DNA from: Sebastes aleutianus
Taxonomy: Eukaryota > Chordata > Actinopteri > Perciformes > Sebastidae
Assembly: GCA_916700875.1 (NCBI GenBank)
Contig: CAKAKS010000034.1
Location: 13,784,195-13,848,194 of the forward strand
Length of the DNA: 64,000 nucleotides
Direction: 5' to 3'
Shown: positions 11,121 to 21,461 of the stretch, in pieces
Layout of the letters: the number at the start of each line of letters is the position of its first letter
Numbering within the stretch: the stretch's first letter is position 1
The notes under the pieces: model-generated
The model's input: the letters and a program-made list of their open reading frames with translations, nothing else
Told to the model about the DNA's origin: nothing
Database searches by the model: none
Position numbers and translations under genes: made by a program

Positions 11121-12115
11121 CATCTGACAAGACATCATCATTCTCACGACACATCCCCAAAACCCAAAGTCATGAGAGGGAAATGGCTGCTCCATTTCCT
11201 AATTCCAGGTGTAAGGACAAGAATATTTGGAGTCGGACTGAGAACAAATGAGGAAATTGATAGCAGCCATCTGCTCCGCAACGCTGCGGAGAGCTGGTGA
11301 ACTTGAACACACCTCGCAAAATGTCTGACAAGCTGTCTCTGGCTTCTGAGGCTCCAAACAAAAAAAAAAAGAAAGCTACAAAATTATAAAAAAAAAATCC
11401 TACATCAATGGAACAAACAGAGAGAGTACAAATGTAAGTAAGTCATAAACGTCATATTAATTATAATAAAATATATACAAAACTATATCTTGTATATAAC
11501 GCCAAACTTTGTTCCTAAACGTGATAAAATCAAAAATAAAAGATGAAAAAAGATGTGGACATTCTGCTATTCTTTGTATTTAGGGGACTACATCTGTTAA
11601 TGCCCTGCATTTATAAATGCTACAATGAAAGCCACAGCATCTGGCATATGTGGTTATTGTTTGATTGTTTTCTACTTTCTCTCAGTCTCTGTATGTCTCT
11701 CTCTCCCTTTTCTCTTTTCATCCCTCCATCGGGAGCCCGTAGAAGCAAAGGATTATGGATCTCTGGAAAGCGTTCACCCTTGGGTCAGAAGACAAGACAA
11801 GGCGAGGTAATGAAAGATAAACAGCTCGCTGCAAACACCTGTTAACGTCTGCTTCAAAGAAAAGACAGGGAGGAGGAGGGGGGGGGGTTCGCAGGGAGGG
11901 AAAACAAAAAAAGAAGTATTTGGCTGCCAAGCAACAGCCGAAGGGCCCCCCGGGCTGTTGACAGATCTTTATGAAATGAAAAAAAGGGAAAAGAAACGAC
12001 AATGATTGTGGGCTTTTTACAACAGCGATGGATGATAAGAGGAACACAAGAGAAAACACAAGCAATCATAAATATACATCTTTACTGAGTCCTCAGGCGA
12101 ACCTTTTGTGACATG

Positions 12116-12150
12116 CACACACAAAGACACACACACACACACACACACAC
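12116..12150 (+). repeat. (CA)n microsatellite
   Basis: A CA run in intron 2. Confidence 0.85.
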
Positions 12151-12289
12151 TCTAGGAAAAAGGCTAGGCACTCAGGTACAATAGCAAAAACAAGGCATCT
12201 AAAGTGTTAAATATACAAATTCACTTAACTAATAAAGCCCCAACAGGTAAAAAAAAAAACTGTTGGATTAATTTCTTAAGCGTGTAATG

Positions 12290-12680
12290 AATGTTAATGA
12301 CTTGAAGACAAAGCTTTCTAAGGACAACCGGTGTGACGCGAATCAAACTTTCATAAGGGTTAAGGGGTGTTGAATACTTAGGAACTAAGGAGGTATAAGG
12401 GAAACAGAGACGGGACTGACCGTATCTGTTTAAGCTATTAGTCCCGAGACCCCGGGGGACTCAATTTGAGCCTCCCATAGGGGATAGCCTCTTTATCCGT
12501 AGGGCATGATTGGGGCACACCGGGGTTAAACTATAAGGGAGGCTATATAACACCATTGTGTGCCAAGTTTCGCGACGCTATCTCCCTCCTTGTTCTTTCA
12601 GGCCATTTTTATAAAAAGGAATTGGGGCAGTAAATGTCGTGGGGACCTAATCTTCGTGAGTAAGTGATATGTGACAAGAG
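12290..12680. promoter_or_regulatory. Unique complex sequence in intron 2, possible regulatory element
   Basis: This stretch has balanced composition with no long open frame and no tandem or dispersed repeat partner in the window. It sits about 0.4-0.8 kb downstream of the U12 donor. It includes CCCGAGACCCCGGGGGACTC and AGGGAGGCTATATAAC. I see no specific function; it is flagged because it stands out from low-complexity surroundings. Confidence 0.25.
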
Positions 12681-13080
12681 AGCTTTTAAAGCACTTAGGA
12701 TTGAAGATGGAAGAAAAGGCTGCGCGGCGCTGTGAGAAGGAAGAGGTATGAGTGTAAAAATAAATACAACAATGCAGTACAATGGAGAAGAGAACAGCAG
12801 TGGGAGGAAAAGTGATTCATCAACAATTTCTCAGTTTCTTAGGCTAGTTTCAAACAGGCTAAAAAAGATTTGATTTTTTAACTCTTTGTGGTTCAGATGC
12901 GATGTTTCGCACCTGTGTCTGCAGGGAATCACCACCTGAAATCAGATTTTTGTATCTGGCTTACACAGGCATGAGCTGGTCTGAACTGGACCACGTACAT
13001 AAAACATCAGGGTCATACACATTCACGTATTATTCTCACAACTACTCTCACACATACACAAACTACTCAGATTTTGTTTT

Positions 13081-13089
13081 AAAGGATAC
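13081..13089 (-). other. U12-type 5' splice site (GTATCCTTT) of prox1 intron 2
   Basis: Directly after codon 695 the minus strand reads GTATCCTTT, identical to the minor-spliceosome donor consensus RTATCCTTT. Reading through it adds ten residues (VSFKTKSE-type tail) and then a stop, so the exon must end here. It pairs with the branch site at 9183-9191 and the acceptor at 9168. Confidence 0.9.
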
Positions 13090-15174
13090 ATTGCTGCCTG
13101 AGTAGGGTGAGATGTCAGCCATGTCCTGGAGGTCACTGCACTCAGACTTGATGAGGGACAGGGAGAGTCCCCCGGCTGTACTGCCAGGGTGCGCTGGTGA
13201 TGAACAAGAGCGATGGTGGTGCCCCAGGTGGTGGTGGTGGTGACCCGATGCCATCTTGGTCCTCAGGCTGGTGGTCTCCCGGGACAGGTCCATGGAGTCT
13301 GGAGAGGAACGGTCCTTGCCTGGGTAGCCACCTGTGGGCCCATCAAGGGGACTCTGGAAAGGGTAGCCCATGAGAGGCAGCGGAAAGGGGTGTCTAAAGG
13401 ATGGGGGGCTGAAGCCCATTGAGGCAGAGAGCGAGGAGGGGTGAAGGACGGGGTGGTGGTGCCCGCCGTGGGCGCCCACAGCTGAGGACTGGTGGTGGTG
13501 GTGGTGATGCTCACTGGGTGTCTTCCTCACGACTAAGGGTATCGCCTCGGTTTGGTCAGTGGTGGAGCCGGGCATCCCGGGCATGCTGGCGAAGGAGTCT
13601 AGTGGATTGGGAATGATGACGTCGCCGAAGCACTGCAGCCTCTGGTTGGCTGTGTGGAAGTTAGGGTTGTCTCCATTGACAGTGGTGGGAAATCTTTCAG
13701 GAGGTATGGAAAGCGATGGGAAGGCCTGCTGGGGTGTAGGGCGTGGAGGTTTGGCGAACACCTTAACCACTGTGTCCACCACCTGGGTCATGGCTGAATT
13801 GAGTTCCTGCTTCAGTGTTTCTGCCAGCTGTTTCCCTTCAGCATGCATGGAGGAGCCTGGACCTCCCGGTCCTTTGCTCCGACTGAGCCCCTCTCTTCTT
13901 GATTTCTCTCGGCCTGCCAGCAAGGCCTGCTCCTGAAGCAATGCCCGCGCCCTGTCCAGGAAGTGGCCCGGGTCCAAGTCAGACATCTCATTGTCAGAGC
14001 GCAAGTCATCTCCACCCCGGTCGTCGCCGCCCGTGTCAGACCTAGCTGGGCTGTCCTCGGACAAGTTTCCTATGTCGTTGTGGAGTTCATTGTGGAGGTC
14101 GTTGTGTTCCGAGTCATCGGTTGAGTCGTAAATCTGAAAGAACTTCTCCTGCAGCTGGCGTAGCTGCTTCTGCATGTCCTCCAGCTGCAGCTTCAGTTGC
14201 CGTCGCTCTTCTTGCTTCTGTTCCTTCCTCTGGCACACCAGCTGGGTGAAGCTCTGTTGTTGCTGCTGAGGCAGACGCTGCTTACGCTTGTTCTCTCGGC
14301 TGCTACTGCTGCACACCTCGCCTCCCCGTGGGCTGCTGGGGGCCTGCTGCTGAGACTGAGGGGGTGGGCAGTCTAGATCCATCTCCCGGTCTCCATCCAT
14401 GTCATGGTCGCGGTCACGCTCGTGACGGGAAGCAGCAGGTACCACCACGCTGGGTGAGTGGCTCATGCCACGTATAATGTTCTCTACGCGGGCTCGCTTG
14501 GCACGCAGGTGTTCATCATTGAGACGTTCAATGTCAAAGGCGGCCAGGCCAGGAGGACGACCAAAGGGGGACAAGCACTCTTGAGGGGTGCTGTCATGGG
14601 AGGAGTTACTGCAGGCGTCCTCCTGGGGAGCATCGGAACTTGCATTGGAGAGCCCTGATCCGGGGAAGCCGACATCCACTCTATCCCCTCTATCCCCTCT
14701 ATCCCCTCTATCCCCTCTATCACCTCTATCACCTCTATCAATTCTATCCCCTCGTTCTCCCCTCTCGTGTCCTCCTCCATTTTTAGCCATGTTATTCTTG
14801 AGAAGCTGGGAGATAATGGTGGTGCCAGGGAAGGGCATCATGGTGTCCTCGTAAGAGTTGGCCCTCTTCAGTAGCTTTCGGAGTACATTGGACTTGGACT
14901 CGCTGTCGCCGGCTGACACGACGCCAGGTCCACCATGTGGCTGCACTACAGAGCACTCCATGGAGTCGGTGTCTGATCCGTGGTGAGAGTGGGAGCTCAG
15001 AGAGTTCATGGCACTGAAAATGGCTGCTTTGGCGCGGGCAATGTTATCAGTGGTTGTTGTTGTGGCTGCCGCTGCGGAGGAGGCTGTGCTGCCCACGGTC
15101 CTCTTAACACCAATGTCCACACGTCTTCGCTTGGTCTGTCTGTTCAGGAGGGAGTCGCTGTCATGGTCCGGCAT
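13090..15174 (-). CDS. prox1: Prospero homeobox protein (prox1-like), exon 2: N-terminal 695 residues
   Basis: PROX1 is a nuclear transcription factor and corepressor that specifies lymphatic endothelium, lens, liver, retina and neural precursors. The start is the ATG at 15174, giving MPDHDSDSLL; the preceding GTG is not used because family members begin MPDHDS. Visible features are a basic nuclear-localisation stretch (12-25, with KRRRV), nuclear-receptor boxes LRKLL (98-102) and ISQLL (121-125), an RGD/GDR tandem run (about 138-166), a conserved block ending RAKRARVENIIRGMSHSPS (224-242), a Q-run (303-307), a Q/E/K-rich coiled-coil-like segment (317-347), HFHTANQRLQCFGDVIIPNPLD-type block (506-526), His runs (555-560, 645-654) and IKSE (675-678), which matches the known PROX1 sumoylation site. 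The exon ends ...YSGSN at donor GTATCCTTT. Family identity is certain. The paralogue is not: substitutions in exons 3-4 favour a prox1b/prox3-type duplicate. Confidence 0.97.
14678..14752 (-). repeat. Coding minisatellite, 9-bp unit, encoding Gly-Asp-Arg repeats in prox1
   Basis: On the plus strand CTATCCCCT and near variants (CTATCACCT) repeat about eight times. In the reading frame this gives a run of Gly-Asp-Arg triplets at about residues 142-166, just after the second nuclear-receptor box. The unit is a multiple of three, so copy-number change keeps the frame. The run is not part of PROX1 as known in mammals. Confidence 0.92.
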
Positions 15175-15240
15175 CACGGGCTGCTGCTAATGGGCCATAT
15201 CCCGAAAAGCCAGTCCTCTAGGATCAAATCCTCTGAGTGC
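15175..15240 (-). other. prox1: 5' UTR part of exon 2, with upstream splice acceptor
   Basis: On the minus strand, TTTGTGTCCACAG ends at 15241 and is a strong acceptor. It leaves 66 nt of untranslated sequence before the ATG at 15174. This matches the family layout, where a noncoding first exon is spliced to an exon with a short leader and most of the coding sequence. The leader contains a three-codon upstream ORF (see the separate entry). Confidence 0.8.
15187..15198 (-). promoter_or_regulatory. Three-codon upstream ORF (Met-Ala-His-stop) in the prox1 leader
   Basis: In the exon-2 leader the minus strand reads ATG GCC CAT TAG. It ends 12 nt before the main ATG, so ribosomes could initiate here, terminate, and have little room to reinitiate. 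Such minimal upstream ORFs commonly lower translation of the main frame. That it does so here is inference; its position and frame are directly visible. Confidence 0.6.
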
Positions 15241-18191
15241 CTGTGGACACAAATGCCCAGATAAATGACTCGACAAAGTGAAAAATATTTTCAGAATCTA
15301 AGTCTCAGGCAGGAAACGTACACTTCAATTACAGAAAGTTTTTGAGACTGAAACAATTAAAATCCATCAACCTCTAGAGAATTGCATTAGCCAACATTAT
15401 GGATATAAAGTGGAGACTTCTGTCTCAAGCCAGCAGACAATCCCTCCCTAATATGTTTCTAAAAGGACGGGCACATCCATGATTACATATAGGCAGTAAG
15501 GACGAGTGACAGAGGGGTAAAGGGAACAGGCAAGATGGGGTCAGAATTAGGCCTTGGCTCGACATTCCAGGGCAAAGTCCTACATTTTATCCTGTCCCCT
15601 GCTACACGCCGCGCGACACTGAACCAGTTCCCACGGAACACAAAGCTGCATAAAATTATGATAATTACTTAAGTACTTGTCCTCATTTCCATTTTTGTGC
15701 GGTGTGAGCCGACATAGGAGTTATTAACTCACAAAATAAAATAAAAAGAAATAGGGTTAAGAGTATCTAAAAAAATAAATAAAAAAGTGGTATACAAGGG
15801 GAGGCACATTGGTTGTACACCGTTTACTAAATCCTATTACATAAGTGAGCAATCGTTTGGTCAATTCGACAAAATATTCTCATTTCAAACCGTGTTTACA
15901 CATTGCGTAATTTTAAAATGCAAGTCCTGTGTTCACATTGATCAATATGGCCATCATATCTTAAGCAACGGGGAGAGTGACACATAAAAGAAACACAAAA
16001 TAGGCCTATTGATTTTCGTGCCAGCGTGAGCTCACTTCTGTGTTTTTTGTTTGTCTTTTCATCTGGCAGGGGCAGTTAATTCTGCTCAAATGAATAGGTC
16101 ACAAGGGTCAACTCTGGCAAGGAGCAACTTAAAGCGCTCTTACAAAAACCCTAATGCCCCTCTGAAAGCAAAACGTTTTGTCAGTACAGGCCTGCATCAA
16201 TACTGCTATGTAAGCAGCAGTGGCAGTGTCTTAGTCAGAGCCACAACAGATGCATCCAATCTCAAATGTAGTGATATTATCAGAGGCTATTTAATCTGTA
16301 TGCCTCTCTTTAAAAAATTAAAAAAATATTTCTGAGGTTTGTAAATGTTTAAATTTGTTTTCTTAACAGCATAAAAGCGGTGCAACAATTTACATTTTTC
16401 TTTTTTACACTCTTCAGGAGCCTTTAATAAGACTCACAGTGTCTCAGTGAAACATAATAAAATAGAAACAAATACATCTTTCTTTGACTTTAATTTTACA
16501 GGTTGCAAACGTTACACACAATTTAGGCAAAACCTTAAGATAGAGCTGCAAAGTAGCTATACAAATTTAGAATTTTGAATACAAAAAAAAGTCAAATGAT
16601 CGTTTAATTTTGCTACGATATTCTAAGACAAAAAACCAAAGTCAAAGACGTCTAATTTGAAGGCTCAGTTTCAGTGTGCAAACAGCAGAGAAAAGCCCAG
16701 TGAGATTTAAAACATTTACTTTAACTCATTATTCGCTTGTTCCGACTAAAATAAATTGAATCATCTTTACATTATCACTGCATGTGAAAATTATTATTAT
16801 TTTTTAATAAAACAGCTTATTTCTTGTCACTAAGCTTCACAGACACATTCACACTGTACACACACACACACACACACACAACTTTGCTGCTGGCTTTGTT
16901 AGACACTGTGTAGTGTGATGTGCCACACAAGTGGCATGCATTACAGGTTTTTCACTCTAAAAAGAAAAACATTTTGACATTTTTTTAACTGACAATACTG
17001 TGTAAATCCAAATTTACATGAAAAACAGGTTTGGTTAAATGTTTCCCCCTTAAAAACTGTCCTATTGAAGTGACTTCTCTAAAATAAAACCCCCCTTTTG
17101 ATAAATGGCTTTGGCCCAAGTCTTGACAGCCACATCCAGCAGTTCAGACAAGAGGTGATACATCTCCCAAGAAAAAAAAAAAAAACCTTGACTTGATCGC
17201 CTCAGGATCTTAACAATGAGCTTGAAATAGTCACCAGCACCTGTCTTTTCCGACACCGCACCTGTCTCTCATTGCCCATGCGCACTCTCTCTTTCTCTCT
17301 CTCGTAAAAAAAACAAAACCTTTCAACAATTTCAAGCTATGAACTACACACACATGAACAAACGACTTGTAGATGTTCACTTGAAGTCACCTTTAAACTG
17401 GCTCTTCACTTGAAACCTATTGTGTGTTATTTCATTTTGGCTGATATAACAAAAAGTTAAAAAAAGATAATAAATTCAGGTGTGAAACATAGTCTAAATT
17501 AAAATTGTACACAGTTACTGTAAGTTTTTGGCACATTTATGCTATAAAATGATAAAAGAGAAAGAGGATCTGGCTGCTTTTTGCGCATTTGGTGAAACTA
17601 AGATATCGAAACCAAAGAGAGACCAACTTTACAACAATATACCGGCACAATCCTCCAAAAAGTGCAGATGACAGACAGTACAATTTTACAAAACAGGACT
17701 GACAAGCTCCTGTATAACAGCCTGAATGAGGATTTTGTGTCAATAAAAAGAGGTGTTAGAATAAGATTTAGCCCCACGGGACAAAGACAACATAAGGTAT
17801 AACCGCAAATCCACGGAGATCAAACAACTAAATCTCAGTTTCCATCTAAATAAAATCAACTTTTCAAAACACACGCTCCAACCAAAACTTACTTGTAAAA
17901 AGTTGCAAATCAACTCAAGATCATCCGCTGTGATGATGAGGAAGGTTGGGCTATACCAGTCCGCAAATCATCCTCGCAAAAACAACAACAACACGCAACT
18001 CTTTAACCACACATCATCATGGATGGATGAGGGGAAACGAAACAAATAAATGTGGTATAAGATATGATTAGCTGCTTGATCACTAGAATAAACTCATCAT
18101 GTTGGATTTGTTTATTTTTTTGTCCGCCCACCGTGCGCATCAGAACAGGCATGAACAAGAGAGGGAGGTATCCGAGGACAAGGTTACTTAC
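15241..18191 (-). other. prox1 intron 1 (5' UTR intron, about 2.95 kb)
   Basis: It lies between the exon 1 donor GTAAGTAAC and the exon 2 acceptor TTTGTGTCCACAG. It is AT-rich with a short (CA)n at 16857-16880 and no recognisable transposon or coding frame. Position and strong splice sites are the evidence. Confidence 0.65.
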
Positions 18192-18428
18192 CCTTTTAGA
18201 TGAAGAGGGGGACAACCTGAACTCCTACTGCAACAACACAAAAAAAAGAGAGAATAAACGCAGAGGAGCGCACCGCTGGATGCTGTGGATAGAACTCAGA
18301 GGAGGAAGAAGAAGAGCTGGAATAAAGGAACAAAATAGGAAAAGATGAAAAAAGAGCTCTTGCGCGTCGGTGTCTCCCTCTATCCTCTGCTGTGACTGAA
18401 AGAGTGAGAGACATAGAGAGAGAGAGAG

Positions 18429-18470
<42 letters not shown>

Positions 18471-18540
18471 GTGTGTGCGTCTCCGAGGCGCACTGGATGG
18501 CAGCTGGAGGACTGTGGATGCTGGAGCGCTTCCTCCGCCA
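18192..18540 (-). other. prox1: Probable noncoding exon 1 (5' UTR) of the prox1-like gene
   Basis: The minus strand ends ...CATCTAAAAGG|GTAAGTAAC, a near-perfect U2 donor with GT at 18191-18190, facing the acceptor at 15241. No other donor this strong lies at a suitable distance upstream of the coding exon. The exon body is pyrimidine-rich on the coding strand and carries (CT)n tracts. Its 5' limit is undetermined; 18540 is a working guess below the CCAAT-containing segment. The exon could hold a 72-codon upstream ORF (18414-18196) if transcription starts above 18414. Confidence 0.6.
18415..18467 (+). repeat. (GA)n tract within or next to exon 1
   Basis: Read as (CT)n in gene orientation. 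It falls inside the proposed 5' UTR exon or just above it. A second (GA)n lies at 18703-18741, on the other side of the promoter segment. Confidence 0.85.
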
Positions 18541-18559
18541 CTAAAAAAGATTCACTTTA

Positions 18560-18700
18560 AGACGCTGAAGGCTGAAGGAAACAGGAAGACGTGCGCGCGT
18601 CACCGAACGACGTGATGTAACTGTCGCAACCTTTTAACCAATAAGAAGCGTCCGTCCGGTCCGGAGAAACGACGCACTGAACTTGACCAGAGAATGAGGA
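18560..18700 (-). promoter_or_regulatory. Probable proximal promoter of the prox1-like gene
   Basis: A short, relatively CpG-rich segment lies just upstream of the proposed first exon, flanked on both sides by (GA)n tracts. It has an inverted CCAAT box (CCAAT on the plus strand at 18638-18642, so ATTGG in gene orientation) followed by an AT-rich TTAAAAGG that could act as a weak TATA-like element. The placement is inferred from exon 1 and motif content; no start site can be read from sequence alone. Confidence 0.4.
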
Positions 18701-18703
18701 CTT

Positions 18704-18742
<39 letters not shown>

Positions 18743-18857
18743 GAGAAAGAAAAAGAGGATATACAACTCTTACTAATCTCTTTTCTTCCCAAAATCACCA
18801 ACTGCGCGAGTAAGAATCGTTACGCACTTTGACATTTACAGCAATAAACACACATCT

Positions 18858-19069
18858 TATTATGTTATTTATTCTCATATTCAAGATATTCTCTATAATA
18901 AATGGTTAAGTGACAGTTTGAGTCCAAGATATTTTGAATAACGTGTCAATACTTTACGCACCTTGACAACATTTTATGTTATTTATTCTCATATTCAAGA
19001 TATTTTCTATAATAAATGGTTAAGTGTCAATTTGATTCCAACATACTTTGAATAACGTGTCAATACTTT
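18858..19069 (+). repeat. Tandem duplication of a ~117-bp AT-rich unit upstream of the promoter
   Basis: TATGTTATTTATTCTCATAT through AATAACGTGTCAATACTTT occurs at about 18861-18953 and again at about 18977-19068 with a few substitutions. It lies immediately upstream of the proposed promoter. Confidence 0.88.
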
Positions 19070-20452
19070 TTGGAAAAAAAAAATCAGAATGAGAACAATT
19101 TCACCACAATAACTGAGAAAATTCATATTAAGCTTTATTTGGAACAACCGGTGAGTTTATTCACCACATTTGAGAATAAAACTTTTTTAAGATGAATGCA
19201 AGCATTAAGTGAATTGTTAACCGTTTTAATGCAAATCTTCCAGCCTTCCTTGTGGCACTACAATTAAAAATTAACAGTATATTTTACAATCCAAACGACT
19301 TGTGTTAACGCATGTTTCGATTATGTTTATGAGAGTCTATTAATATTCCTTCAAGCTGAAGTCACTTTTAATGATTACCAACTTTGTAATTTGATCTTTT
19401 TAATATGTTTGAATATAACGACGCAGAGTTCAATTTTAAACATTTGTTTCTGCAAACTGGTGCACATTTTAGACTTCTTAAAGGGAATAAACAGCAGCTA
19501 TAGTAGTGGGTCACTTGGGAATAGGAGGTTCAGAGTGGCATGTAGAGATATTTTTTACGCAGCAGAGTTTTCTCATTGGTTGCAGCAAAAGTCTGATTTA
19601 TGAACAAGCAAAAAGCGGCACAGCAGAAGCTTCCGAGCTTTGCGTTGGAATTCAGATTATCCAGAGAAGCCAATATATGTGAGGAAGAGCTGAACTATCT
19701 GTTTGTGAAGCGCTCAGTTAAGAGCCGAATATCACCATGAAACGTCTGTCACTCGAATCCGCAGTCTGCCACTAGAACACTGACAATAAAGTCTCTATTC
19801 TATTCCATTCTATTCTAGAATAGAACCCCGTGCGTAAAGACTGTGCACTGTCATCCAAAAAAAATATTATTAAGTATTCTAAATAAAAACAAAAATCCAC
19901 CTTTTATGTTCACAAATCTAAAGATCTTTCAGTGAATTATTAGATTTTTTTTTCTTTCCCTTTGAAACTTCCCCCACCTGTATACGGCTGAACCCTGCGG
20001 ACACTGACATCTGATCCTCTCCAACAGAAAAAAACCTGTTTTATGATTTATGAAATGATGACTGGCTGCATTCCGACAAATTGGGGTATTTATAATTATT
20101 AACACTGCAGTTTGTTTTTTTTGCGCTCTGCAAATATTTTTGTAGCCTTCGACCTTTACAACAGGTGTACAGCACAAATTAGTTTAGTAATATAATTACA
20201 AAAATGTGTGCCATTGGAATTAATCTTTACTTAAGAGAATTACTTATTTTTCGATATTTCTGGATAAAACAGGTCACATCCATCTGCTTCAGCCTGCGTT
20301 TCTGCAATTATAGAAAAGTATTAAGCAAGAAATTGTCGACTCGTTTATTTCATAACGAACGTATAAAGAGAGTCTTATTATAAATAATATTATCATCAAT
20401 AGTGAATAAAGTAACATGTATTCGTCAATTTTTTGAAGCCAGAAAGGACAAA

Positions 20453-20725
20453 GTTGGTCATGCACTATTATTATTATTATCAGAATCAGCGTGCTTTTTT
20501 TTTTTTGCTGTTTTTCCAGCTTTTTCACTTTGGATTCATTTGTTGCTCACAGAATCTTCTTTTTTTTTTATCCTCTGCAGAAAAGACAGAAAAGAAAAAG
20601 TTGTTCATGCACTATTATTATCAGATCAGCGTGTGTTTTTTGGGGGGGGGCTGTTTTTCCAGCTTTTCACTTTGGATTCATTTGTTGCTCACAGAATCTT
20701 CTTCTTTTTTTTTAATCCTCTGCAG
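20453..20725 (+). repeat. Tandem duplication of a ~126-bp unit
   Basis: Unit 1 (20453-20580) and unit 2 (20600-20725) both run from TCATGCACTATTATTA through CACTTTGGATTCATTTGTTG to ATCCTCTGCAG, with small indels in T-runs. It is a recent local duplication 2 kb upstream of exon 1 with no coding role. Confidence 0.9.
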
Positions 20726-20739
20726 CACAAAACAGGATC

Positions 20740-21440
20740 CTAAAGCACTTAACTAGAAATCTTATTTTCCATACGCGCCTCTCTCTGTCAGGTGCCAAAA
20801 GGGAAAAAGGCGAGGTCTCTTTTTCCATATCGCAAAGCAAGTGTTTTTTTTTGGAAAACGAACGAATTGCAACGAAGTCAGCAAAGTTTATAGTGTCTGG
20901 AGTGTCTTTTTTCCAAAGCAGGTGTTGCTCCCTTCACTGTGCGTCTGATTTGGCCTCGGCTCCTCTGGGTGCCTTTAGTGCGCAACACAGGCTGGAAAAA
21001 CAGGCCGGGACATTAAAAGAAACGCGTGTTTGGAAAAGGAAGACTCGGATGAGGTGTAGAGGAAACGTGTCGGTTAAACACAGTGAGCTGCTCTTATCGC
21101 GGCCCAGTCCAGGTGGATGATCAACCCGTGGATTTATTTTCCCCCCCCTCTCCTCTCTCTCTCTTTTTGGGTCCAGTGCGACACACCTCGATGCCCAAGA
21201 CTGATAATGCGCTCTGGCACTGACTGCGCACTCATGATGGCTGCATTTATTGACATATTTATTAGAGTTGGGCACCAAAATGCAGAAGGAGGGAGAATAT
21301 TTCTCTCAGAGGTGATATAAAAGGTACATTTTATCACATTTTGACCACAATTAAGTACTAATAAGTACGCGCAAGCGGTGATGGTATGCAGGAGTGGAGA
21401 AGAGACAGTGGCCTATTTTCCTGCGCATTAATTTGGATCA
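20740..21440. promoter_or_regulatory. Unique GC-mixed stretch 2-3 kb upstream of exon 1
   Basis: This non-repetitive DNA lies between a tandem duplication and an ATT microsatellite. It includes CTCTTATCGCGGCCC and mixed-composition sequence unlike the AT-rich flanks. It could be distal promoter DNA or the start of a divergent antisense transcript such as mammals have at PROX1. Neither can be shown from sequence alone. Confidence 0.2.
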
Positions 21441-21461
21441 AAGACAGGGCAACTGTCTTTC

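Larger units (their letters stand above)
9168..13089 (-). other. prox1 intron 2 (U12-type, 3,922 bp)
   Basis: This is the minor-spliceosome intron bounded by GTATCCTTT and the TCCTTAAC branch site. It contains a GA-rich tract (10533-10582), a (CA)n at 12116-12150, and two unique stretches (10810-11120 and 12290-12680) listed as candidate regulatory DNA. Open frames inside it are of random type. Confidence 0.87.
3989..18540 (-). other. prox1: prox1-group gene span within the window (partial, 3' end missing)
   Basis: One prospero homeobox gene runs right to left: 5' UTR exon (ends 18192), intron 1 (15241-18191, about 2.95 kb), exon 2 (13090-15240), U12-like intron 2 (9168-13089, 3.9 kb), exon 3 (9060-9167), intron 3 (4184-9059, 4.9 kb), exon 4 (3989-4183), then an intron running off the left edge. 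The coding exons join in phase 0 and give 695+36+65 = 796 codons. The family's last exon (rest of the prospero domain, about 60 residues) was looked for on the minus strand of 1-3988 and not seen. The complete protein should be about 855 residues, against 737 in human PROX1; the excess lies in low-complexity parts of exon 2. The upstream limit (18540) is a guess because the transcription start cannot be fixed. Confidence 0.93.

Noticed and set aside
13063..13089. Read-through of exon 2 as the true C terminus
   Set aside because: It would remove the homeo-prospero domain. The U12 donor and in-phase exon 3 explain the sequence better, although a rare unspliced form cannot be excluded.
13485..13520. 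Six consecutive histidines resembling an affinity tag
   Set aside because: His runs are natural in PROX proteins and a second His-rich segment lies nearby, so this is not vector sequence.
14458..14854. Plus-strand open frames opposite prox1 exon 2
   Set aside because: They are antisense shadows of a coding exon; the repeat SPLSPLSPL is the complement of the Gly-Asp-Arg run.
15175..15177. GTG codon giving one extra residue before the prox1 ATG
   Set aside because: The preceding codon is GTG, not ATG. Family proteins begin MPDHDS at 15174, so translation is taken to start there.
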